DNA from: Loktanella sp. S4079
GTDB lineage: Bacteria > Pseudomonadota > Alphaproteobacteria > Rhodobacterales > Rhodobacteraceae
Assembly (NCBI RefSeq): GCF_000967725.1
Contig: NZ_JXYE01000004.1
Coordinates: 1 to 64,000, forward strand
DNA length: 64,000 bases
Reading direction: 5' to 3'
Under the pieces are notes generated by a model. It did no database searches, was not told the origin of the DNA, and saw only the letters and a list, made by a program, of their open reading frames with translations. Numbering within the stretch: the stretch's first letter is position 1; every line of letters starts with the position of its first letter. Positions 36,311 to 45,255 of the stretch are shown here, one piece after another. The position numbers and the translations under genes were made by a program.

Positions 36311-37224
36311 TGGATTGGTCAGCAATCAACCCGATTTTGTTGTTAGCCTCGCTGATGGTGGCGGCGACGCCGATTATCCTCGCCTCTGTCGGGGAATTGA
36401 TTGTCGAGCGCGCAGGCGTGTTGAACCTCGGGGTCGAGGGCATGATGATCACAGGCGCGGTTTGTGGGTTCATCGTTGCGGTGAATTCTGGATCGCCTTG
36501 GCTCGGGTTCATCGGGGCGGCGGTTGGCGGTGCAATCTTATCGCTCTTGTTTGGCTTCTTGACTCAATTCCTATTGTCGAACCAAGTCGCCACCGGCCTT
36601 GCACTGACATTATTTGGGCTTGGGCTATCTGCATTGATGGGCCAGAGCTATGTCGGGATCAAAGCGCCTGAATTTGCCGACTGGCATATTCCTCTGCTCG
36701 GCGACATCCCAGTGCTTGGGCCAATCTTGTTTCAGCACGATCCTATGGTCTACGTGGGGCTTGGGCTGGTCGCAGCCGTCTGGGCGTTTCTAAAATTTAG
36801 CCGCGCGGGTCTGATTTTGCGCGCAGTCGGCGAAAACCATGAGGCGGCCCATGCGCTTGGTTATCACGTTGTGCGCGTGCGGATGCTGGCGATCATGTTT
36901 GGCGGTGCCTGTGCTGGACTGGGCGGGGCTTACCTAAGCCTCGTTCGTGTGCCGCAATGGACCGAAGGCATGACCGCTGGCGCAGGCTGGATCGCGCTTG
37001 CGATTGTCGTTTTCGCAAGCTGGAAACCACTGCGGCTTTTGCTTGGTGCCTATTTATTTGGCGGCGTCACCGTGTTGCAGCTAAACTTACAAGCAGCCGG
37101 GATGGCGATCCCGGTCGAGTATCTTTCGATGTCGCCGTATCTGGCAACAATAGCGGTTCTTGTTATCATGCGTGCCGGACGGGCGCCGGGATCACTGGGC
37201 CAATCTTTCCATGCCTCACGCTGA
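36310..37224 (+). CDS. Nucleoside/purine ABC transporter permease 2
   Basis: A 304-residue inner-membrane protein (NupQ/YufQ type) with about 8 membrane segments. The family block ASVGELIVERAGVLNLGVEG is at residues 25-44, and AHALGYHVVRVRMLAIMFGGACAG near 180. It pairs with the permease upstream, with a one-base overlap. The substrate is judged purine-related from linkage with xdhABC. Confidence 0.9.
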   Translation: MDWSAINPILLLASLMVAATPIILASVGELIVERAGVLNLGVEGMMITGAVCGFIVAVNSGSPWLGFIGAAVGGAILSLLFGFLTQFLLSNQVATGLALTLFGLGLSALMGQSYVGIKAPEFADWHIPLLGDIPVLGPILFQHDPMVYVGLGLVAAVWAFLKFSRAGLILRAVGENHEAAHALGYHVVRVRMLAIMFGGACAGLGGAYLSLVRVPQWTEGMTAGAGWIALAIVVFASWKPLRLLLGAYLFGGVTVLQLNLQAAGMAIPVEYLSMSPYLATIAVLVIMRAGRAPGSLGQSFHASR

Positions 37225-37248
37225 GGCGTCACCACCAAGGGGATGACT

Positions 37249-38322
37249 ATGACAATGAAAACAATTCTGGCAGGGGCAACAATTGCAGCCAGCCTTAGCA
37301 CAACGGCCTTTGCCGACGATCCAACCAAAGTTGGTTTCGTTTACGTTGGCCCAGTGGGCGACGGTGGCTGGACATATGAACACGACCAGGGCCGCCTTGC
37401 CGTCGAAGAAGCATTCGGCGACGCTGTTGAAACAGTATACGTTGAAAACGTCCCCGAAGGCGCTGACGCAGAGCGCGTTCTGCAGCAGATGGCACTTGGC
37501 GGTGCGGACCTGATCTTTACGACATCATTCGGCTACATGGACCCGACCATCAACGTTGCGGAAAAATTCCCAGACGTCATGTTCGAGCACGCAACCGGCT
37601 ATAAAATGGCTGACAACGTGTCTGTCTATTCAGCGCGTTTTTACGAGGGCCGCGCGGTTCAAGGCCACATCGCAGGTCAAATGACTGAGAGCAACGTGAT
37701 CGGCTACATCGGGTCTTTCCCAATTCCCGAAGTGATCCGCGGCATCAACTCTGCCTATATCCACGCCAAAGCAGTGAACCCTGACGTCGAATTCAAAATC
37801 GTCTGGGCTTACACATGGTTCGACCCTGCAAAAGAAGCCGAAGCCGCGACAGTTCTGATCGAACAAGGTGCTGACGTGATCCTGCAGCACACCGACTCGA
37901 CCGCGCCACAGGCTGCTGCACAAGCTGCAGGAAACGTTGTCACATTCGGTCAGGCCTCTGACATGGCAGAGTTTGGCCCGTTCCCACGTGTTTCCTCAAT
38001 CATCGACAACTGGGCACCTTACTATATTGCTCGGACCCAAGCCGTCATCGATGGCACATGGGAAAGCACAAACACATGGGATGGCATCGGCGCTGGCATG
38101 GTCGGCATCGGTGAAATCACTGACGCTGTTCCAGCCGAAGTTAAAGCATCCGCAGAAGCGCTGCGTGACAGCCTTGCCTCTGGCGAATACCACGCGTTCA
38201 CAGGTCCGTTGAACAAACAAGACGGTACAGCTTGGTTGGCCGAAGGTGAAACAGCTGACGATGGCACACTGGCAGGCATGAACTTCTACGTTGAAGGTCT
38301 GACTGGCGAGATCCCACAATAA
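37249..38322 (+). CDS. BMP-family substrate-binding protein
   Basis: A 357-residue periplasmic binding protein of the BMP/Med family (PF02608), which binds nucleosides or purine compounds. A Sec signal peptide ends at about TTAFA-DD. The mature protein begins with KVGFVYVGPVGDGGWTYEHD, which is typical, and has DLIFTTSFGYMDP and GYIGSFPIPEVIRG later. No lipobox Cys is seen. I choose the second of three close ATG codons (37249), which gives a 6-base gap from AAGGGG. Last gene of the xdh-transporter unit; a strong terminator follows. Confidence 0.9.
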   Translation: MTMKTILAGATIAASLSTTAFADDPTKVGFVYVGPVGDGGWTYEHDQGRLAVEEAFGDAVETVYVENVPEGADAERVLQQMALGGADLIFTTSFGYMDPTINVAEKFPDVMFEHATGYKMADNVSVYSARFYEGRAVQGHIAGQMTESNVIGYIGSFPIPEVIRGINSAYIHAKAVNPDVEFKIVWAYTWFDPAKEAEAATVLIEQGADVILQHTDSTAPQAAAQAAGNVVTFGQASDMAEFGPFPRVSSIIDNWAPYYIARTQAVIDGTWESTNTWDGIGAGMVGIGEITDAVPAEVKASAEALRDSLASGEYHAFTGPLNKQDGTAWLAEGETADDGTLAGMNFYVEGLTGEIPQ

Positions 38323-38345
38323 GGGATCACCCAATCCATGATCCG

Positions 38346-38373
38346 AAAGCCCCGCAATTTGCGGGGCTTTTTT
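38346..38373 (+). terminator. Rho-independent terminator of the purine operon
   Basis: AAGCCCCGC-AATTT-GCGGGGCTT followed by four more T residues, 24 bases after the BMP stop codon. A textbook intrinsic terminator. Confidence 0.95.
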
Positions 38374-38857
38374 CATGGTCTCAGTAGGCGAGAATTCGCG
38401 ACTCGCGGTTGAAATTACCCTGTTCCAATACAAACGCGCGGCATATTTCGCCGCCTAACACGACACATTGATGCCATATTGTCCCGCATGGGTTGTTGAA
38501 ATTATTAACGCAGCAGTATCAAAAGATGCCGCAAACTGCGTTAACATGTCACCCCAAATCGTTAACCAAGATGCCCGTAACGCATAATTTATGCAAGAAT
38601 TTATAATATACGAATAATTTCACCGAAATCGTTTTCGGGGATGCGGCGCTCCCTCGCACCCCAGAAATCGCCCCTTTCGTTAGGGGGAAAATCACTATTT
38701 GCGCGCCCCTTCGAACAACGTGAACCAATCACAACCCTTACGTGCTTTTGAAATAAGGCAATCGACTTATACAAAAGTACAGGTTGTTTTAAGGGCAGGA
38801 AGGCGGGAAACCGCTTATTGTAAAGTGTAGTTATCTCAACGAGTTATGGAGAATTTT
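38374..38857. promoter_or_regulatory. Long AT-rich region upstream of the PstS-OmpA gene
   Basis: No gene is seen in 480 bases. TTAACGCAG at 38505-38513 and CTGCGTTAA at 38536-38544 form a perfect 9-base inverted repeat with a 22-base spacer; AAGATGCC occurs at 38523 and again at 38569; GTTAAC occurs twice. This is a likely control region for the next gene. No clear Pho box (CTGTCAT repeats) was found, which matters because the next protein looks like a phosphate-binding protein. Confidence 0.4.
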
Positions 38858-40450
38858 ATGGACCTCACAGTCTACAAGAAATACCGAAACCTAGTTTCAT
38901 CTTTTGCTTTATCCGCAGCGCTCGTTACCCCTGCTGCAACAATGGCCGGCGAAGTGACATTGAAGTCAGCAGACGGCACAGTGAACCTTGTTGGCGAGTT
39001 CATTGAATTTACAGATAACAACTATGTCATCCGCACAGGTCTGGGTGATCTGCGCATTTCGGCCTCGCGTGTTAGCTGCTCAGGCGCGGACTGCCCTGAC
39101 TTTGGCACCGCTGAGGCTGACATCAACATTGCTGGTTCAGACGCTATTGGTACAGGCATGATGCCTCTGCTCATGTCAGGCTACGGTGCGTTCCTTGGCG
39201 CAGAAGCCACGCAAACGGCAACCGGCATCGACGGCCAGTTTCTGACCGAAATGATCGGCGACGAAGGCTTTGGCGACCCAATGGGCACCTACCTCATTTC
39301 TTCGTCAGGGTCTGCTGACGCATTCACTGCACTCTTAGATGGTAGCGCAAAGGTCGGGATGTCCGCCCGCCGCATCACCCCAGACGAGGCACGCGCCCTA
39401 CGCGCAGACGGCGCAGGCAACATGGTCAGCACTGACAGCGAACATATTATCGCGGTGGACAGCCTTGTTGTGATCACGCACCCAGATAACCCAGTCAAAA
39501 CAGTGACATTGGAACAGCTGCGCGGGATTTACAGCGGCGCAATCACAAACTGGTCCGAAGTTGGCGGCGAAAACGCACCGATTACCATCGTTGATCGCGC
39601 TGAAGGCTCTGGTACCCGTGGTGTCTTTATGAACGGCGTATTCGGGGACCAAGCCCCCGCACCGCTGTCTGACACCATCCTTGTCAGCGACAACAACCAA
39701 ATGGCGTCACAGGTCAACGCTGATGAAACGGCTATCGGTTATGTCGGCTATGCCTTCCAACGCGGGGCAAGCGCCCTGTCTTTGGTCAATGACTGCGGTC
39801 TGACCATGACACCCGACGCATTCTCTGCACGTACCGCAGAATATGCGCTGCAACGCTTGATGTATCTCTATACCCGTGACGACACAGCCGACGAGGCGAC
39901 AATGGACTTTATTCACTATGCAGAGTCAGCCGCCGCTGACGAGGTTATCGGAAAAGCTGGCTTTATCGATCTGGGTATCGACCGTCGTGCGCAACCGCTT
40001 GATGGTGATCGCGCCCGCGCTCTGCTGAACCCGAATGTGGATGCCTACGAAGGTGGGTTCATGCGCGAAATGCTGTCGCAGATGGTTGACTATGACCGCC
40101 TGTCCACGACATTCCGCTTCCGCACGGGGTCGCAAAAGCTAGACGAACGTGGCCTGCTGAACATGCAGCGCCTTGCTGACTACCTCGAAACCCAAGAGGA
40201 AGGCACCAAAGTAATGTTCGTCGGCTTTACAGACGATGTTGGTGCTTTTGACAGCAACCGTACCTTGTCCCAATCACGTGCCGAACAGGTGCGCGCTGAA
40301 CTGCAAAGCTTTGCGGGTGACCGCCTTGCCGGGATCGAAATGGCAACTGCTGGCTACGGCGAAATCGCACCAGCGGCTTGTAATACTTCGGAAAACGAAC
40401 GCCAGATCAACCGTCGCGTTGAAGTATGGATCGAAGCGGCCAACGGGTAA
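38858..40450 (+). CDS. PstS-like binding domain fused to OmpA domain
   Basis: A 530-residue exported protein. A signal peptide (about residues 1-31) ends near TMA-GE. After a short beta domain (EVTLKSADGTVNLVGEFIEF), residues 70-345 form a PstS-like phosphate-binding domain: IAGSDAIGTGMMPLL, ISSSGSADAFTALLDG, VDRAEGSGTRGVFMNGVFG. Residues 400-528 are an OmpA C-terminal domain (RFRTGSQKLDERGLLNMQRL, NRTLSQSRAEQVRAEL, NERQINRRVEVWI), which grips peptidoglycan. It therefore sits in the periplasm on the cell wall. It is not part of a pst operon. The ATG at 38858 has GGAG 6 bases ahead; an earlier ATG at 38846 does not. Confidence 0.85.
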   Translation: MDLTVYKKYRNLVSSFALSAALVTPAATMAGEVTLKSADGTVNLVGEFIEFTDNNYVIRTGLGDLRISASRVSCSGADCPDFGTAEADINIAGSDAIGTGMMPLLMSGYGAFLGAEATQTATGIDGQFLTEMIGDEGFGDPMGTYLISSSGSADAFTALLDGSAKVGMSARRITPDEARALRADGAGNMVSTDSEHIIAVDSLVVITHPDNPVKTVTLEQLRGIYSGAITNWSEVGGENAPITIVDRAEGSGTRGVFMNGVFGDQAPAPLSDTILVSDNNQMASQVNADETAIGYVGYAFQRGASALSLVNDCGLTMTPDAFSARTAEYALQRLMYLYTRDDTADEATMDFIHYAESAAADEVIGKAGFIDLGIDRRAQPLDGDRARALLNPNVDAYEGGFMREMLSQMVDYDRLSTTFRFRTGSQKLDERGLLNMQRLADYLETQEEGTKVMFVGFTDDVGAFDSNRTLSQSRAEQVRAELQSFAGDRLAGIEMATAGYGEIAPAACNTSENERQINRRVEVWIEAANG

Positions 40451-40647
40451 CCCCTAGGCCATGGGCGCCGGCATCGTCGGCGCCTGCGCAGCGCGCTGCA
40501 TTTTCATTAATACCCTTTGTAGCCCTGCCTTCTTGCCTGATGCAGTTCACAGCACCGCTGTATCCAGAACCATCATCAGGACATCCATCACTGCGCCCCT
40601 TGACTGACCTCAATGGTTTCAAGCGGTCGCAACCTTAGGAGTTCACA

Positions 40648-42087
40648 ATGAAGACCCAACGTTCAACAAAATTGCACACAGGTCGCGCTGCGATCTTGTC
40701 CACTGTCTGCGCCGCAGTTCTCGCAACCGGCGCCACCCCTGCCCTCGCCCAGCCAATCGACACCAACCTCTACGATGGCGGCAAAGCACGGGTAAATCGC
40801 GCACTCGGCCTGCGTGGCCTGTCGGAAACCATCGCATCCGCGAGCTGCCGCTATAACGCGGGCATTGATCTGGAAACCGCTGAATACGACCTTCAGCACG
40901 TCCACGACAGCTTTGACGCGATCCTTAAGGGGCTTGAATTTGGCGATCGCGCCTTGGGCATGCCCGGCGAAGAAAGCGCTCCACGTATCCTGAAGGCAAT
41001 CCAACAGACCCACGAAATCTGGGACCCTATGGAACATGCCGCCCTTGCCATGCTCGACGGCAGTGCCACTGACGCGGATGTCGCGATTATCAGCGAAGGC
41101 TACCATGCGCTGTTTGACCAAACCACAAACCTCGCTGCGGATGTATCGGGCGAATACACCAACCCTCAAGAGCTATTGCAAAGCGACGCAACCGTCCTGA
41201 ACTTTGCTGGACGCCAGCGCGCCTTGGCCGAGCGTATGACACGTGCCGTTTGCGAATTGGCCACCGGCGTGCATGCGGAAACCGCACTCAGCGAACTGAT
41301 CGCCACAGTGGATATGTTTGAATTGACATTGGTTGCTTTGCGCGATGGCTACGAAGCGGCGGGCGTTAACCCTCCGCCTAATGACACCGTCAAATCCAGC
41401 CTCGAGAGCACCTATGAAATCTGGCAGGCAGGCCGCGGCATTTATGACGCGATCAAATCCGGCCAGCCCGCAACGCCCGAAGATGTGATTGCGTCGAACA
41501 CCCTGACACAACAGCTCACAGTCGGGATGAATAACGCCATCACTCTCTACCTGATCGCGACCCCCGGCAAAGATGGCATCTACCGCGTACCTCTTGAGGC
41601 ATATGCCGATGCCGAGCTGAGCACATGGGCCTCTGATCCAATGGTCATCGCTGCCGTAAACGCGCAAAACGCAAAACACGCGAATATCTCAGAGGACGAG
41701 ATCATCGCGCTTGATCAACAATGGCGTGCCGAAGCCTCTGGCGATGGCGGTCCACTCATGACGGCCGCTCTTGATAACGACTTGTCAGAATGGCTGCGCC
41801 AGCATCAGGCAGAGACCGCTGGTTTTGTCACCGAAGTCTTTATCATGGATCACGTCGGCCTGAACGTCGCCCAAAGCGTGCCAACCTCTGATTTCTGGCA
41901 AGGCGACGAAGCCAAGCACCAAGAAACCTACCACGTCGGCCCCGATGCGCTGCACATCAGCGATATAGAGTTCGACGACAGCACGGGTTTCTATCAGGCC
42001 CAAGCATCACTATCCATCGTTGATCCCGCAACAAACCAAGTCATCGGCGCGATGACCTTTGGGATAAACGTGCAAAGCCTGATGTAA
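40648..42087 (+). CDS. Secreted PilJ/Cache-like sensor domain protein
   Basis: A 479-residue exported protein with a signal peptide ending ALA-QP near residue 35. Two helical segments resemble the type IV pili methyl-accepting transducer N-terminal (PilJ) domain: GLRGLSETIASASCRY near 50 and AGRQRALAERMTRAVCELAT near 188. The C-terminal part (about 330-479) looks like a Cache/PDC sensor: IMDHVGLNVAQSVPTSDFWQGD, ... SIVDPATNQVIGAMTFGINV. There is no second membrane helix or kinase, cyclase or methyl-accepting domain, so it must act through partners, possibly the protein encoded 200 bases upstream. Function inferred only as periplasmic sensing. Confidence 0.75.
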   Translation: MKTQRSTKLHTGRAAILSTVCAAVLATGATPALAQPIDTNLYDGGKARVNRALGLRGLSETIASASCRYNAGIDLETAEYDLQHVHDSFDAILKGLEFGDRALGMPGEESAPRILKAIQQTHEIWDPMEHAALAMLDGSATDADVAIISEGYHALFDQTTNLAADVSGEYTNPQELLQSDATVLNFAGRQRALAERMTRAVCELATGVHAETALSELIATVDMFELTLVALRDGYEAAGVNPPPNDTVKSSLESTYEIWQAGRGIYDAIKSGQPATPEDVIASNTLTQQLTVGMNNAITLYLIATPGKDGIYRVPLEAYADAELSTWASDPMVIAAVNAQNAKHANISEDEIIALDQQWRAEASGDGGPLMTAALDNDLSEWLRQHQAETAGFVTEVFIMDHVGLNVAQSVPTSDFWQGDEAKHQETYHVGPDALHISDIEFDDSTGFYQAQASLSIVDPATNQVIGAMTFGINVQSLM

Positions 42088-42210
42088 TTCCTCCGAAACC
42101 AGGTCTACGGAGAGGCGCGGCGCAGCAATGCCCGCGTCTTTTCTTATAAACTTTACCTTAGAACGAGCCCCAAAGCGACCACTCAACCACTCCAGCAATT
42201 GTCCGCTTCG

Positions 42211-42612
42211 CTATCCTGTGAACGGGCCGTCATGCTGTTTTCCGGCACCAGCGATTTCATCCCAACATGCCTTCGAACCGACAAAAATGTGATGCTTGAT
42301 CTCCAAGCCCTCGATATCTGGGGGAAGTATACCCGCAGGAACAAACATACGATCAGGATCGTTCATGCCGGGAAGCGCGGAGCCGCAGATCGAACAGAAG
42401 TTTGCTTCCCAGTCTGCATCGGGTTTCCTCCACACCTTGATGTGCTCTTGGCCGCTTAACCAGTTGAAATCATCATTCTTCAGGATGACCACTGGCATCC
42501 CGCCAGCGCCTGAAAATCGTTGGCAGATACTGCAATGACAAACATAGATATCCGACGGCTGCGCCTTGATCTCGAAGGATACAGAACCGCAGTTGCAACT
42601 GATCACGTTCAT
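42211..42612 (-). CDS. GFA-family zinc protein
   Basis: A 133-residue protein of the glutathione-dependent formaldehyde-activating enzyme (GFA) family. Zinc ligands: CNCGSV at residues 6-11, CHCSICQRFSG near 25 and FCSICGSALPG near 72. Members often bind zinc and are annotated as S-hydroxymethylglutathione synthase, but true activity is rarely shown. I start at the ATG at 42612 (MNVISCNCG), with GAGGGTGG upstream. It stands alone. Confidence 0.85.
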   Translation of the reverse strand: MNVISCNCGSVSFEIKAQPSDIYVCHCSICQRFSGAGGMPVVILKNDDFNWLSGQEHIKVWRKPDADWEANFCSICGSALPGMNDPDRMFVPAGILPPDIEGLEIKHHIFVGSKACWDEIAGAGKQHDGPFTG

Positions 42613-42922
42613 TCTTCCACCCTCTCGTAGCAAAGCGCCAGTCAAATTGAACTTCAGAAAACGCTCTGTGCGCGACCTTATCTCGGCATAGGGGCACTGT
42701 CTACGAGATGTCCAAAAAGCCTATAAACTGCCTATTCGTGGAAACTGCACCATTCTTTAGTTTGGGCGCAATCTCGTCATTGGCGGAGGCTACTCAGCGG
42801 GTGTTTGCGGGGTTGTGGCAGGTTTAGCCGCAAAATATGAGCGGGCTGGCGTGAGCAGACTGTTGGCGAACTCACTATAAAGGCGCCTCAGTTTTCTGAG
42901 GCGCCTTCTGGTCTTGATCGAC
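42613..42922. other. Intergenic region with possible coding remnant
   Basis: No intact gene. A plus-strand frame at about 42765-42875 reads RNLVIGGGYSAGVCGVVA and on to a stop after ANSL, about 39 residues, and may be the tail of a lost gene; it has no start. A strong hairpin closes the region at 42880-42907. Confidence 0.35.
42880..42907. terminator. Terminator hairpin downstream of the symporter
   Basis: AAGGCGCCTCAG-TTTT-CTGAGGCGCCTT, a 12-base perfect stem, 16 bases beyond the stop of the minus-strand symporter gene. T-runs on both sides are short. Probably ends the minus-strand transcript. Confidence 0.8.
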
Positions 42923-44473
42923 CTATTTGTGTTTCACGATTTCACCCGATTTTAGGCGGGCGAAATAGCTGTTCATCTCGGCCTTAACGACTGGCATCAA
43001 GAAATACAGCGCTGTGATGTTGACCACCGCCATCGCAAAGATCATCGCGTCAGAGAAGTCGATCACCGCACCCAGCTTGGCTGCAGCACCGATGATGACA
43101 AAAAGACAAAAGATGATTTTGAATGTCAGTTCTTTCGCGGCACCTTCACCGACCAGATATGTCCACGCCTTTAGGCCATAGTAGGACCAGCTGATCATTG
43201 TTGAAAACGCGAACAAGATCACTGCAATCGCCAGCACATATGGGAACCAGCTAAAGCCCGTCGCAAATGCGGCAGAGGTCAGCTGTACGCCTGACGAGCC
43301 GTCAATGGTCTGGATCGCAGAGCCAGCTTCGTTCAGCACGTAGTTTCCGGTTGCTGGGTCCACAACCAAAACGCCAGAGATCGTGATGACCAATGCCGTC
43401 ATGGTGCAGATAACAACCGTGTCAATGAACGGCTCCAGCAGCGAAACGACGCCTTCGGTGACTGGTTCTTTGGTGCGTACGGCCGAGTGCGCAATCGCCG
43501 CAGAACCAACACCCGCCTCGTTCGAGAACGCCGCCCGTTTGAAGCCTTGGATCAATGCCCCGACAAATCCGCCTGCAACGCCAAGCCCGGTAAAGGCACC
43601 CGCGAAAATCTGACCGAACGCCCAGCCGATTTTGTCATAGTTCACCAGCAAGATGATCAATGCGACAAGCACATACATGATACCCATGAATGGCACGACC
43701 TTTTCAGTGACCCGTGCGATGGACTTAATCCCGCCCACGATGACCAAGAAAACGACGATCGCGAAAATCACACCTGTGATCCAGCCGGGATAATCACCCA
43801 CAATGCCTGAGATCTGCGCATGGGCTTGGTTGGCTTGGAACATATTGCCGCCGCCCAGCGAACCAAAGATACAAAAGATCGCAAACAGAACAGCAAGCAC
43901 TTTACCACCGGGCAGGCCACGCTCTGCGAAACCTTTGGTCATATAGTACATCGGCCCACCAGAGACCGAGCCGTCATCGTATTCGTTCCGGTATTTGACG
44001 CCCAGCGTACATTCGGTGAACTTTGACGCCATGCCCAAAAGGCCCGCCAAGATCATCCAGAATGTTGCGCCGGGGCCGCCGATGCTCACCGCGACGGCAA
44101 CACCCGCGATGTTGCCCAAGCCCACAGTACCTGACAGCGCTGTTGCCAATGCTTGGAAGTGGCTGACCTCGCCCGCATCATTTGGGTCAGAATAGTCACC
44201 TTTCACCAGCGAAATCGCATGGCCAAAGGCCCGCAATTGCACAAGGCCAAAGTAGATGGTGAACACAGTTGCACCGATCACCAGCCACATTACAATCCAA
44301 GGGAAGCTGGACCCAGCGACATCGAAAGGCAGTGGTGAGAAAATCAGAGACACAAACCACCCTGTCGAAGACGCAAATGCGTCATTGATTTTATCATCGA
44401 GCGACGCATCCTGCGCAAAGGCTGCGAGAGGCGTCAAAACGGCAAGCATCACCGCGATTAATAGATTTTTCAT
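42923..44473 (-). CDS. Sodium:alanine/glycine symporter
   Basis: A 516-residue AGCS-family transporter (AlsT/DagA type), which brings in alanine or glycine with Na+. A signal-like first helix (MKNLLIAVMLAVLTPLAAFA) is followed by 10-11 membrane segments. Family blocks: ALSGTVGLGNIAGVAVAVSIGGPGA near residue 110, EYDDGSVSGGPMYYMTKG near 165, FKRAAFSNEAGVGSAAIAHSAV near 310. It lies 11 bases downstream of the universal stress protein gene and was probably co-transcribed with it. Confidence 0.93.
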   Translation of the reverse strand: MKNLLIAVMLAVLTPLAAFAQDASLDDKINDAFASSTGWFVSLIFSPLPFDVAGSSFPWIVMWLVIGATVFTIYFGLVQLRAFGHAISLVKGDYSDPNDAGEVSHFQALATALSGTVGLGNIAGVAVAVSIGGPGATFWMILAGLLGMASKFTECTLGVKYRNEYDDGSVSGGPMYYMTKGFAERGLPGGKVLAVLFAIFCIFGSLGGGNMFQANQAHAQISGIVGDYPGWITGVIFAIVVFLVIVGGIKSIARVTEKVVPFMGIMYVLVALIILLVNYDKIGWAFGQIFAGAFTGLGVAGGFVGALIQGFKRAAFSNEAGVGSAAIAHSAVRTKEPVTEGVVSLLEPFIDTVVICTMTALVITISGVLVVDPATGNYVLNEAGSAIQTIDGSSGVQLTSAAFATGFSWFPYVLAIAVILFAFSTMISWSYYGLKAWTYLVGEGAAKELTFKIIFCLFVIIGAAAKLGAVIDFSDAMIFAMAVVNITALYFLMPVVKAEMNSYFARLKSGEIVKHK

Positions 44474-44484
44474 GATCCTGCCCC

Positions 44485-44925
44485 TTATGGAATAATCGTT
44501 ACCGGAACCGACGCCGAAGCGACCAACCGTCCGGTCACACCGCCAAAGACGCGCTCTTTCAGACCGCGAATACCGACACGTCCGACAAAGATTTGCGCTG
44601 CGCCGTGCTTTTTCGCGAGCCCATCAAGTATCTCGGCCACATCGCCATGCTTGACGACGCCGATAACGCTGACATCATCATCTGCTGTCGCAACCACAGC
44701 CGGGTCCAGCACCCGCGAATGCGCAAGGCTAATTTCTTCTTCGCGCCGCTTGTGGCGCATTTCATTTTCTTCTTTGGTTTGAAAACTAAATGGGGACCAT
44801 TCGATCACATAGCACAAGACGAGGGTACAATTCCCCACCGCCTTGGCGCGTTCTTTGGCAAAGGCAAGCGCCCTTTCCCCCGCATCAGAGCCGTCAATCC
44901 CGACGACAAATACTGTTTCAGTCAT
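44485..44925 (-). CDS. Universal stress protein UspA family
   Basis: A 146-residue UspA-fold protein from the ATG at 44925, which has AGGGA upstream. It begins VFVVGIDGSDAGERALAFA and ends with VGRVGIRGLKERVFGGVTGRLVASASVPVTII. The second part carries the G-x2-G-x9-G(S/T) ATP-binding loop in slightly altered form, so it may bind ATP. It is first in a two-gene unit with the alanine symporter. Confidence 0.9.
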   Translation of the reverse strand: MTETVFVVGIDGSDAGERALAFAKERAKAVGNCTLVLCYVIEWSPFSFQTKEENEMRHKRREEEISLAHSRVLDPAVVATADDDVSVIGVVKHGDVAEILDGLAKKHGAAQIFVGRVGIRGLKERVFGGVTGRLVASASVPVTIIP

Positions 44926-45255
44926 TGCATATCCCTGTGTTTTTGAAGTTTTTGGAAAGTTTGAAACTGGCAAAAATGACCACTTCACATTGTCAGCTTC
45001 TGGCGGCTGATAGCCTCTATCATACGCGAACGCACCCATTCTGCGCAAAAAATTGGCAAACCACGACCATTACAAAACAAAGCACCGAAACTGATGAAAA
45101 TTTAAACCAATTGAACCGCGAATATCTGCAATTCAGGACAATGTACTGACGCGATTTTCGACCCTCACGTACGACAATCCGCTGTATCCGCGATTGCCCC
45201 CATTGCTGAGTCTCGCTATTTAAGGCCAACTTTTCAGATTAGCGGAGCGTCCCAG
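44926..45255. other. Divergent intergenic region, usp and ettA
   Basis: No gene is seen. It must contain the two divergent promoters. The ettA start has AGCGGAGCG upstream. No named regulatory motif was recognised. Confidence 0.4.
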
